Below, piece by piece: positions 45,301 through 52,739 of a stretch of 64,000 bases of DNA. The first letter of the stretch is position 1. The number at the start of each line of letters is the position of its first letter. This DNA comes from Cerasicoccus frondis. GTDB taxonomy: Bacteria > Verrucomicrobiota > Verrucomicrobiia > Opitutales > Cerasicoccaceae. A program made the position numbers and the translations under genes. The DNA is taken from assembly GCA_031296915.1 (NCBI GenBank), contig JAVDPC010000008.1:62001-126000 (forward strand). The letters run 5' to 3'. The notes beneath the pieces were generated by a model that was given only the letters and a program-made list of their open reading frames with translations, was not told where the DNA came from and made no database searches.

Positions 45301-46542
45301 GCCACGTTTGCTGACTCAAGCCTAGTCGACACCAGCGTGGCTTTTTCAACGCATGGTAGCTACGTTCTTGAATTAACCGCGAGCGACGGAGTCTTAAATG
45401 CATCTGATACCGTTACCATTACGGTAAACGATGACACGCCTCAAACGGTTAGCCGTAGGTTGCTATTTGATTTTGGCGGTCAGTTTTATCCCTCTACTGA
45501 GAACTGGAATCTTGTTCGCTATGGCGGAGAGAATGACGCCGTTCTTGACTTGATCGATGTGGATGGGAATAGCACTGGTATGAACCTCGTGGTGACTGAT
45601 GCCTTTAAGGCGCGTAACACACTGGGGCCAATTTCAACGGGCCTTTACCATGATGATGCTACGTTCGATTCCTATTACACTAACTTAGGGAATCTGGCCG
45701 AGATTACTTTGGGGAATCTTAATCCGCTATCGACGTTTGATATCACCATCTTTGCATCCGCGGCCTTCGATGCGGCGAATGATGGCGTAGGAGAATACAC
45801 GATTGGCGGAACGACGCTAACGCTCGATGCGACTGGCAATACGAATCAAACCATCACGTTCACTGGCGTTCAGGCTAATTCTCTGGGTGAGATTGCGATC
45901 GGATTCCACGCGTCTGATGACACCGGATATGCCTTCATCAACGTATTGGATATTGTGGAAAGCACATCGATTGTCCATGACCTGACTTCAGCGGGGCTTG
46001 TGGCAAACACGATTGGAAGCGGTGCTACTGGCAGCAGCCGTATTCTTACCAGTGGCGAATGGGAAGTTGACGGAGATTGCATTGGACTTGATGGCATTGC
46101 GGATAGCCTTGTTTTCGAGAGCGAGAGCGTTAGCGGCAATTTCCAGGCGCTCGTAAAAGTGAACGATATATACGGTGGATCAGCGCCACAGGCAGGCTTG
46201 GCTATCCGTGAGAGTTTAGATGCTGATGCCAGAACGGTTGCGGTCGCCACAAACTCTGGAAGCAACTACGAGGTCGCTTCTCGGCTAGCGGTCGCCGGAG
46301 CTTTGACACGGAGCACATCGACAGAGTCTTACTCTTATCCGAATGCATGGCTGCTTCTAGAGCGGACTGGCGATAGTATCCAAGTCGCAACTTCAACTGA
46401 TGGCGTGACCTTTGTTGAGATCGATGAAATCACGCTCACTGGCCTGAGCGCTAGTGTTCATCTTGGTATATTCTCCAGTAGCGGGGTAGTCGGAGAAACG
46501 ACTCGTGCAGTCTTCACGGACTATACGGTTATTCCGTTCTGA
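42274..46542 (+). CDS. 5'-truncated PHB-depolymerase-like esterase with K319/PKD-like repeats
   Basis: The long frame is credible only from about 42310: SMGGNGVMSQLVRYPGRYAA is the nucleophile elbow (normally G-LSMGG), then WAFHCANDGSVSV (Asp) and YDTGGHAGAWQRAY (His), ending WMMSQRRG. The start, signal peptide and roughly the first 100-200 residues of the esterase are gone; the ORF's first 12 residues are antisense to the element gene. Downstream come four K319/PKD-like repeats, three DUF-like 'YDFG...GNWNLV' modules, and a DUF1349-like end (about residues 1232-1422). Translation could restart at ATG 42331 behind GGAGG, but the product would lack a signal peptide. Either a decayed gene or an assembly join. 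A terminator follows. Confidence 0.7.
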   Translation: MSASLRVLASWFSMGGNGVMSQLVRYPGRYAAANENCGWLGFSNPTGFEHIPLWAFHCANDGSVSVNGSDNIVSTMRELGGQPIYTRYDTGGHAGAWQRAYNAQTPLVPWMMSQRRGQAPSNTFGPFVEVTSPSSEHVSTTADSYALSGNAASTTSSITYRNSQYYSDIIPVTGTSSWNVSVDPLRNDKSNEIYIEAESPNYVLAGNGITTSNTYVYINRVSTGGDATQPVLSVTQPAGSPVYTVYSSTLDIAGTVSDDTGVTALTWENNLGGSDSITIAGSWQYDDVPLYDGMNRITVTALDAANNHTEQTLLVVAIINQAPEVTAGEDQDIVLLANGAALNGTVTDDGLAPGAATPGISWSKVSGPGQVTFGDVNMAATSASFSAEGTYVLELSATDGEFTTTDTITLTVYAVLPPRTVLYDFGTQSLPQGNWNLVNGAGLGDEVLNAIDTDGNPTVFDLHITDGFKGRHTEGLSGTALYPDEATTDSFYVNNANLGQVTFSDLDPSLTYDITIFASASFDAANDGVGEYTIGSTTLTLDAADNASATIKFSGVSPGASGEIVLSCIASDNSGEAFINVVELLEQTSTPSNQAPVVDAGIDQSVMLSSGATLAGSVSDDGLAPGTATPTISWSQVSGPGTVNFVDDSAVDTSVSFSAEGIYVLELSATDGVFTASDSLTITVNNVANAPPVVDAGADQVVSLSDGALLSGIVSDDGLAPGNATPTSVWSQVSGPGVVSFADASDVNTTATFSIEGTYFLELSATDGIYTTDDTVTIVVNESTPAGQLTVLYDFGTASLPAGNWNLVRYAGVGDEVLDAIDTDGNATTIDLVITDAFKGRNTEGLSGTGLYPDDATTDSYYVNNANLGEMRFEGLNPSSAYNITIFGSAAFDAANDGVGEYAIGSTTLTLDASENSSQRITFYEVFPDASGHIVLSMIASDNSGEAFVNVIELTQLASNEAPVVDAGADQNVELSAGALLAGTVSDDGLAPGYPTPTSSWAMVSGPGVATFADSSLVDTSVAFSTHGSYVLELTASDGVLNASDTVTITVNDDTPQTVSRRLLFDFGGQFYPSTENWNLVRYGGENDAVLDLIDVDGNSTGMNLVVTDAFKARNTLGPISTGLYHDDATFDSYYTNLGNLAEITLGNLNPLSTFDITIFASAAFDAANDGVGEYTIGGTTLTLDATGNTNQTITFTGVQANSLGEIAIGFHASDDTGYAFINVLDIVESTSIVHDLTSAGLVANTIGSGATGSSRILTSGEWEVDGDCIGLDGIADSLVFESESVSGNFQALVKVNDIYGGSAPQAGLAIRESLDADARTVAVATNSGSNYEVASRLAVAGALTRSTSTESYSYPNAWLLLERTGDSIQVATSTDGVTFVEIDEITLTGLSASVHLGIFSSSGVVGETTRAVFTDYTVIPF
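43231..45970 (+). repeat. Tandem coding repeats in the truncated esterase
   Basis: Two alternating modules. A (K319/PKD-like, opening with AP(V/E)V(D/T)AG.DQ) at about 43231-43520, 44047-44340, 44338-44632 and 45148-45434. B (opening with YDFG or FDFG and NWNLV) at about 43525-44040, 44635-45146 and 45451-45970. Order A-B-A-A-B-A-B. B copies share long protein stretches such as FDAANDGVGEY.IG.TTLTLDA. Confidence 0.75.
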
Positions 46543-46567
46543 TAACCAAATAGAGGTATGCTTACTC

Positions 46568-46591
46568 AGCCCGAGTTGGGGTGCTCGGGCT
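46568..46591. terminator. Hairpin between convergent genes
   Basis: Perfect 8-bp stem AGCCCGAG / CTCGGGCT with loop TTGGGGTG, between the esterase stop (46542) and the GH43 stop (46610). The T-run is weak on both sides. Confidence 0.6.
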
Positions 46592-46609
46592 TAGTTCATT
46601 TAAAATCGC

Positions 46610-48151
46610 TCATTCGCTTTCGCGACAGGCAAAGTTCAATACTCGGGCGGTTGCGCCGACTTTGCCAACGCAGTATGCCGCCGCAAATAGACCGCCAAAG
46701 CCGCCGATGACTTCGGTCGATAGCAATCTGGAGGCACCCTGGGCAATCTGAGTCCATGAGCCATCTGAGAGCATCGCAGAAAAGATGAAGCAGCTTTTTC
46801 CACTCGCATAATGCTTTTCCAGATCGTCGGATAGCTGCATTCGCAAGCGATAAGTAGCCTGCCTAGGGAGTGACGCATGGGTCGTTTTTTCTATGTCAAT
46901 GACTCGTTGCCGGAAGGTTATATCTGCATCTCCTGATGGGTTTTCATTGATGCCAAGGCTGAAGTATCCAAAGGCTTCTTGATAGGCTGCCAAGCCGACC
47001 TCCGTTTCGGGAGATTCAATACGGAGTTCGACCTCATAGCATGCGCTGAGTTGAGTCATCCTGGTGCCGATCCATCCTTGCTTCCCGATTTTGGACAAAG
47101 AATCTGCTTGAACGATGAGCTGAATTCCTTGTCCAGTTAAGTCGTAAACATCGCGATAGGATCGCCCAATCGTTGCCCAGCGGTGATGTAAGTTCGTTGT
47201 GCTTTTAAAGGAGTCACTCCAGGGGTGGGGACGCTTTGCGTTGCAGAGTTCGAGTTCGACAGGTTTCCCTTCGTTTACGATGGGCCAATCGTCATCTGTC
47301 CATTTTACTTGGGTGATGAACGTTTCTCGGCCCAATAAATGAACCGGAGGATAGCCTTGCGGCCGGACGCCAAGAAATACCATCCACCAGTTGCCCTGTG
47401 AGTCGTCAAACATGTCGGCATGTCCGGTGTTTTGTATTGGGGAATCTATGCCAGCATGCGATAGAATGGGATTATGCGGACAAGGCTCCCAAGGCCCCCA
47501 AGCTGAGTCCGAGCGCCCGATTGAAACCCGGTGAGCGGTCTCGGTGCCGCCTTCGGCGGTCAACAAATACCAATATTTCCCGCGCTGAAAGATATGCGGA
47601 CCTTCGGTTGCTTTACCGCCGAAGCCCATGGTAAGAAATGTTCGAGGGGTGAGGCCATAGCCATTTTGTGGATTTATTTCGAACTGGATGATTCCCTGCG
47701 GTTCACCTTTGCGTGAATCAGCAGTTGATTGAAAAAGCACGCTTCCATTGCTCAAAAAGGTCAGAGACGGGTCAATGCCGCCCTGGTGTTCTGAACCAAG
47801 CCAAATGGGATCAGACCACTCGTCTTCGGGTGCTTTTGTGGTTACGATGAAATGACCGCCACTGCCGACCATTGTCGTGATCAGGTAAATGGTTCCATCG
47901 TGATAACGTAGGGTTGGGGCGAATATACCGGCGTTTCCCAGCTTTTGATTTTGGACAAACGGTAGTTGCTCGGGACGCGAGAGTATATGACGAACGTATT
48001 CCCAATTTCTCAAGTCACGACTACGATAAAGTGGCACGCCCGGAAATTGACCAAAGCTGCTATTGGCGAGATAGAAACATTGCCCAACCCGACAGACCGT
48101 TGGATCAGGATGCATGCCGGGGAGAATGGGATTAGGCAAAGGTGTCTGCAT
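46610..48151 (-). CDS. GH43-family glycosidase
   Basis: A 513-residue enzyme, no signal peptide. The five-bladed propeller covers about residues 5-300 with the GH43 acids in place: NPILPGMHPDPTVCRVG (general base Asp, residue 16), GGIDPSLTFL (pKa-modulating Asp, about 146) and KATEGPHIFQRGKYWYLL (general acid Glu, about 200). A C-terminal beta-sandwich (about 320-510), as in GH43 beta-xylosidases/arabinofuranosidases, closes the active site. It likely cleaves xylosides or arabinosides imported from the glycan. It is downstream of the small partner/giant pseudopilin pair and probably in the same transcript (125-bp gap). Confidence 0.88.
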   Translation of the reverse strand: MQTPLPNPILPGMHPDPTVCRVGQCFYLANSSFGQFPGVPLYRSRDLRNWEYVRHILSRPEQLPFVQNQKLGNAGIFAPTLRYHDGTIYLITTMVGSGGHFIVTTKAPEDEWSDPIWLGSEHQGGIDPSLTFLSNGSVLFQSTADSRKGEPQGIIQFEINPQNGYGLTPRTFLTMGFGGKATEGPHIFQRGKYWYLLTAEGGTETAHRVSIGRSDSAWGPWEPCPHNPILSHAGIDSPIQNTGHADMFDDSQGNWWMVFLGVRPQGYPPVHLLGRETFITQVKWTDDDWPIVNEGKPVELELCNAKRPHPWSDSFKSTTNLHHRWATIGRSYRDVYDLTGQGIQLIVQADSLSKIGKQGWIGTRMTQLSACYEVELRIESPETEVGLAAYQEAFGYFSLGINENPSGDADITFRQRVIDIEKTTHASLPRQATYRLRMQLSDDLEKHYASGKSCFIFSAMLSDGSWTQIAQGASRLLSTEVIGGFGGLFAAAYCVGKVGATARVLNFACRESE

Positions 48152-48276
48152 TTTGAAATCTCATGTGTGGGAGCGACTAACTGACTATAGAGATTGGTGG
48201 CCAAGGCGAATTACCCGTAGGGGATTGCGGAATGGCAATCGATCCGTTGAGGACGTTTCTATGCCAAGATTAAACC

Positions 48277-48960
48277 TTAGCGCGTCCAGTTTTGTGGCAC
48301 GGCGCGCATTTTTACTTTTCCGCTCTTTGTGTCGGGCAAGAAAAGAATCATTAGGCGCACATTTTTGCGATGTGGCCAACGGGCGCTAAAAAATGGCTCC
48401 CATTGCTCGTCGAGGTATGCAGCAAGCTTGATCCCAAAGCCTTCCGTGTCGGATAAATCTGGCGTGATCGTACGCTCTGTGTTTGGAAGTAAGCGGATTT
48501 TTTCCTCTCCCAGAACACCGGCTACGGCTTTGCCTGCAAAATTGATAAAGCGAATGTCTCCAGGAGCAAAGGACTGGCTGCTATCGTCCATGACGAAGAT
48601 TTTCCAAGGAAGGGCGGCATTTGGGCTGGTGTTGGGAAGAAAGCAAAGCAGGGCTTGGCTGACACCCTGAGGGATGGTTGCGCTGGCCTGCATCACACGT
48701 TTTTTGCCGCCTTGACCATCAGGCACGAGCCGGAAGAAATTGACGGGATTTTCTCCCGAGTACCGAAGCAGAGGGCCACGGACTGACCCGCCAGCTTGAA
48801 GTTCCATTAGTTTCCCTTCGCTCTCATACCATAGCTCTTGAGGCATCGAGTCGAAGCTGATCGCAGAAAACTCAAGGTTTAGCGCTTCTGTCTGTGCGGG
48901 TAGCGCAGGTGCTAGTGTCGCGAACAATACAGTGATAAGGATTAGAAAGGGGCTACGCAT
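48277..48960 (-). CDS. Small secreted partner protein of giant pseudopilin 2
   Basis: A 227-residue protein; the start at 48960 gives the signal peptide MRSPFLILITVLFATLAPALPA, 16 bp after the giant gene's stop. An ATG at 48987 is an alternative; longer readings are antisense to the giant gene. The mature sequence aligns with the protein at 12978-13691 along most of its length (LWYESEGKLMELQAGGSVRGP / VYYDYDGEAKRLMAGSTGFSSP; DIRFINFAGKAVAGVLGEE / MRVFNYSPRLAMIKVGDE). Both occupy the same place after a giant GspK-like gene. All-beta, periplasmic or surface; function unknown. Confidence 0.72.
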   Translation of the reverse strand: MRSPFLILITVLFATLAPALPAQTEALNLEFSAISFDSMPQELWYESEGKLMELQAGGSVRGPLLRYSGENPVNFFRLVPDGQGGKKRVMQASATIPQGVSQALLCFLPNTSPNAALPWKIFVMDDSSQSFAPGDIRFINFAGKAVAGVLGEEKIRLLPNTERTITPDLSDTEGFGIKLAAYLDEQWEPFFSARWPHRKNVRLMILFLPDTKSGKVKMRAVPQNWTR

Positions 48961-48976
48961 CGTGTGTACAGTGTGT

Positions 48977-51900
48977 TTATACCTCATCTTCACTGAGCCA
49001 TCGGAAGGCAATGATTTTGTAGCGCCGTCCGAATTCCTGATTCTCGGTGTCAGTGAGATCTGCTGGTTCGACCGTTGGCGCGTCGGACTCCCGGTTGACG
49101 TAGTCAGGAATGCGCTGAACGATCGCCTCGCACCAAGCAGTAGCCGTGACTTCATTTGTCAGCGGGTCAGTTACATCACCATAAGCGCGTATCGTGAATG
49201 TATCTCCGCGCACAGTCATGGATGCTCCCAGCATCGTCAGCAGGTCAGCCTGCGTTAGGAAACCGGCGGCCCCGAGGTCGGTGGGGACTTTGGCGTTGCT
49301 ATTTTCGATATAGCCGGTGATTTCCGCAGAGTTAATTGTGCGACTTGTGTCATTGATGCCTGAGTCGTTGATGGCTGTCTGAAGTGCACCGGATTTGGCT
49401 AGTTCGGGATTAGAACTGATGTTGCGATTTACAAACTCCGCCATGCTCAGGAATGGCCCGCGTTTTTTTACCTGGATCACGGTTTCCTCAGCAAGGCGTT
49501 GGATTTCATCGTCGGTGAGGCTGGAGTAGCCTGCCCATTTGCTACTCGCATCGGCCAATGGCAGGGTAAAGCGAGATATGCGATGGTCGTCGGTATTGTT
49601 AACCTTAGTTAGGTTGCCTTCTTGGTTAATTTTGTAGAGATCCCCAGCACCAAGGCAGCCATACAGAGATTTCCAGGCTTCGACAGATGTAGAATTAACA
49701 TTAAATGCTCCGTCGACGCCGAGAAAGGCAGCGCTTTCGCGGTGGGCATCGTCAAGTATCTCATCGCTTGAGTCCAGGAGAGCATCTTTCATGTCTTGAG
49801 ATTGCCTCCCAATCAGAACCATCCGAGAGTTGGGTAGGGGAACAGACGATGCACCGGTGAAATCTTCAATTACTGCTGCAATCGTCCGCTTAGAACCTCC
49901 AAACACCGATGACGTTTGGTCGGTGATGCTTGAAAAGAAATAGCCATCCCATATGGCGTTGTTTGCGAGGTAGGACGTATCAATGTTGGCACGGTCTGTT
50001 TCTTCTATCTCATTCAGTTTAATCCATGGAGTCGCAAAAGAGTTTCCGATGGCGTGGGATGATTCATAGCCATAGATTGCGGTGTCGACATGTTGGAGTT
50101 GCCCGAGTGAAGTCAGAGGAGCTTTGGGTATCTCAGTGCCTGCTACAAAGCTGGTCGAATCAAAAGTAAAATTGCGGCTGGGACCCCAGAATCCGCGGAG
50201 GGTGTCCGGGTCAAATTGCACCGCTAGCACGACATCGCTTAGGGGGGTGCGAACCGCAGCAAATGGGGGATTCAAAACACCATAATCGCCACTGGATGCC
50301 GACTGCTGATTCGTTTGGAAGGCATTCATCGATGACAGTCCGAACGCTGGGTAGGGGCGTATCGTGTCGTCCTCGGTTTTGAGGCGGATATCGATTTGAC
50401 CAAGGCTTTGTTTGAAGCCAGCCAGGCTGCTAAAGCTATATGCGCCATTTGCGTCGGGGAGTCGCCCGATGTCTCCCATTGTGGATGACGAACCAAACCC
50501 GAGGTTAGCGCGTAGCACGGTGTAGTGCTGGATTTTATCGGCTAGGAAAATATCTGCATTGGTCTGAGTAACGCGAAAGCGATCATTATAAGATCCTTCA
50601 GCAACCAGGTACGCGTTGATGCCCATTTGCTTTTCCGAATTGGTATGTCCCAGTCGGCTCACCCACTTAACATTCTCGTCATCATCCAAGAGCGCTTCGA
50701 AGCTTACGGCTATTTGATCGGAGCCGGTGCCGATGATGACGTTTTTCACGTCACCATCCAACTCGTGATCGTAGTATTGCTTCGTGATTTTATTGGCAGT
50801 CCAATCCGTTTCTCTGGGTGCGGGATCGAGTGTGTCGACGTAGAATCCGCCGCTCGATGGCCAGCCCTCTACTGCATCAATTGCATCGGTGTAGGGGACG
50901 GGGCTGTTGTTGCCTGCGGAGTAAACGCGCACTTCCCCTGGCGCTAAGGTGATGCCATCTGGATCGGCAATGGACATGACGCCAAAGACGAAATCTCCCA
51001 AAGCCCGAGAGACAGAATACTCAGGATGGGATAAAGCAAAGAGCTCCTCAACGCTCATCGTGTTGGATTCCACTCCATTGAGTTCCCATCGGAGGGACTC
51101 GACAATGTTGGGAATTCGAACCGTTACACCCTGAAACCAAAGGCTGGTTGTATATGGGTTGTAAAGGGTCACAATCGGATCGACAATGAGGCGCAGCTTA
51201 TAGGCTCCGGCTCCATTGGATACGCTTGCTGGGCGCACCACAGTGGTTGGATCAATCGGAACAGCGGTCAGGCTGAAAACCAACTGAATGCGCGCTAGTA
51301 CTGGTGCTACTTTGAGTGAGCGTGGGCGGATTAGGCTTCTCGAGCCGCTGTAGCCGGTATTGTAACTTCTCTGGCCATTATTATAGAGATTCGCAATGCT
51401 CAGATTGTTGCTGTTTCTCTCAGGTAATGGGAGTGCATTGCGGGCTTTAAGCAAAGGGCTGCTGGTGGGATTATCCAGTTCGCGATATAGGCGGTAGTAG
51501 TCACGTAGCAGGTGCCATGTGGGTCCTTTGTAGTGTCCTTGGGGCTCTTCAGGGTCTTCGCTTTTGTAAACCCACAGGTGTTTGACGGGTTGCTGGTCTG
51601 GGTTTGTGTCCGTATAGAGAGAATCCCAACCGGCGCTTCCCACGCTAAAGTCCGGGTGTGCATTGAACGCGGTGTCCTCCAACTCAAAGGCCATACTCAG
51701 ATCCTGCTTTAAACCACCATCCCGAGCATTGGTGAGTAGGCCGACCGAGCTCAGTGACAGATCATGGTAGTGGCGATTATAGGCATGCTGGAGCAAAGTC
51801 GCATTTGCTGAGTTTGAGGCTGTCATGCCGACGATCGAAGAGGACAGCAGGTTCTTTAATTCGTTATTGGTTGGATCGTATTCCAGAGCAAAAATGTCAT

Positions 51901-52588
51901 CAATGTCATTGCCAACGGCGTCGATTCCCCATTGAGGAGGCGAAGCAAAGTTGAGAGCTTGTCTTATCTGTGGATCGAAAGAAGAGCCTTTTTCAGTTAG
52001 ATTGTAGCGGGCCTTCACTGACTCATCGCCAACCCAATAGGCGAAATGTCCATTCAGTACTGATTCCTTGCCTGCGTAGACAATATCTGATGCATCGGCG
52101 TCTGGTCCGAGTGAACCCGGACCAACCATGATCGACCATGTTTCATCCGGAATTAAGTCGTGCGGCGCTGCAAGCGATTCGTTATCTGCGCCAGTGGGTA
52201 AAGAAACGAGCCATCGGTTAAAGAGATCATCTTTATCGGGCGTCGCCGTTGGTGAGTTTTCGTCCCATTGGGCGGATTTCCAAACACCCACCCAGTGGGG
52301 ATGGGCGGGTTCGCCAATCACATTTTCGAGCGCTGCAGCTGTCGCGGTTATTCGTTGATCGGGGCCGGTTTGCTCTTGGATGTGACCAAGGGCGATCATC
52401 AAGCCCAACTGTGCATTGGCACGGGCCTCCACCTCGATTTCCATATGGCGAGTGGTCGCCATATGGATCTGTGTAAGAGAGGAAATTGCCAATAATAGCA
52501 GGACGACCATGGCCATCAAGGACAACGCAACTACCAAGGCAAAGCCGCGTTTATTACGCGGAGCTTTATTCGCTATATAAGAGGTCAT
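48977..52588 (-). CDS. Giant GspK/PilX-like pseudopilin 2 (1203 aa)
   Basis: Homologue of the protein at 13691-17188. The prepilin-like N-terminus is NKRGFALVVALSLMAMVVLLLLAISSL (residues about 13-39), followed by EARANAQLGLMIALGHIQEQTGPDQR. GspK-like C-terminal landmarks recur: GVDGAFNVNSTSVEAWKSL near residue 959, LTDDEIQRLAEETVIQV and RGPFLSMAEFVNRN near 1039, VRGDTFTIRAYGD near 1128, and the shared ending FGRR.KI.AFRWL. The two proteins diverge most in their middles, where surface or substrate specificity may lie. Operator O6 is 100 bp upstream, in a 151-bp gap after the GH42 gene. Locus position (after sulfatase and GH42, before GH43) parallels the first copy. Confidence 0.75.
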   Translation of the reverse strand: MTSYIANKAPRNKRGFALVVALSLMAMVVLLLLAISSLTQIHMATTRHMEIEVEARANAQLGLMIALGHIQEQTGPDQRITATAAALENVIGEPAHPHWVGVWKSAQWDENSPTATPDKDDLFNRWLVSLPTGADNESLAAPHDLIPDETWSIMVGPGSLGPDADASDIVYAGKESVLNGHFAYWVGDESVKARYNLTEKGSSFDPQIRQALNFASPPQWGIDAVGNDIDDIFALEYDPTNNELKNLLSSSIVGMTASNSANATLLQHAYNRHYHDLSLSSVGLLTNARDGGLKQDLSMAFELEDTAFNAHPDFSVGSAGWDSLYTDTNPDQQPVKHLWVYKSEDPEEPQGHYKGPTWHLLRDYYRLYRELDNPTSSPLLKARNALPLPERNSNNLSIANLYNNGQRSYNTGYSGSRSLIRPRSLKVAPVLARIQLVFSLTAVPIDPTTVVRPASVSNGAGAYKLRLIVDPIVTLYNPYTTSLWFQGVTVRIPNIVESLRWELNGVESNTMSVEELFALSHPEYSVSRALGDFVFGVMSIADPDGITLAPGEVRVYSAGNNSPVPYTDAIDAVEGWPSSGGFYVDTLDPAPRETDWTANKITKQYYDHELDGDVKNVIIGTGSDQIAVSFEALLDDDENVKWVSRLGHTNSEKQMGINAYLVAEGSYNDRFRVTQTNADIFLADKIQHYTVLRANLGFGSSSTMGDIGRLPDANGAYSFSSLAGFKQSLGQIDIRLKTEDDTIRPYPAFGLSSMNAFQTNQQSASSGDYGVLNPPFAAVRTPLSDVVLAVQFDPDTLRGFWGPSRNFTFDSTSFVAGTEIPKAPLTSLGQLQHVDTAIYGYESSHAIGNSFATPWIKLNEIEETDRANIDTSYLANNAIWDGYFFSSITDQTSSVFGGSKRTIAAVIEDFTGASSVPLPNSRMVLIGRQSQDMKDALLDSSDEILDDAHRESAAFLGVDGAFNVNSTSVEAWKSLYGCLGAGDLYKINQEGNLTKVNNTDDHRISRFTLPLADASSKWAGYSSLTDDEIQRLAEETVIQVKKRGPFLSMAEFVNRNISSNPELAKSGALQTAINDSGINDTSRTINSAEITGYIENSNAKVPTDLGAAGFLTQADLLTMLGASMTVRGDTFTIRAYGDVTDPLTNEVTATAWCEAIVQRIPDYVNRESDAPTVEPADLTDTENQEFGRRYKIIAFRWLSEDEV

Positions 52589-52687
52589 TGTTAGGGGGTA
52601 TCAAATAGGGCTCGTTGCATGTTTATTGCTTCGAAAAGTTATTCGCTAGAATAATCGCAAGGAGAGTGTGCAAGCAAATCACGACGC

Positions 52688-52705
52688 TGTTCAACCAGTT
52701 GACCC
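52688..52705. promoter_or_regulatory. Putative LacI-type operator O6 upstream of giant pseudopilin 2
   Basis: TGTTCAA-CCAG-TTGACCC, 11 of 14 arm positions fit TGCTCAA-N4-TTGAGCA. It lies 100 bp before the giant gene start, implying that the giant/partner/GH43 unit has its own regulated promoter inside the larger gene string. Confidence 0.45.
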
Positions 52706-52739
52706 ATGCTGCCGATGAGAGGTTTGAATGGGACATGTA

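Noticed and set aside
43231..45970. Repeat array as CRISPR or mobile repeat
   Set aside because: The repeats are long, in frame and encode protein modules.
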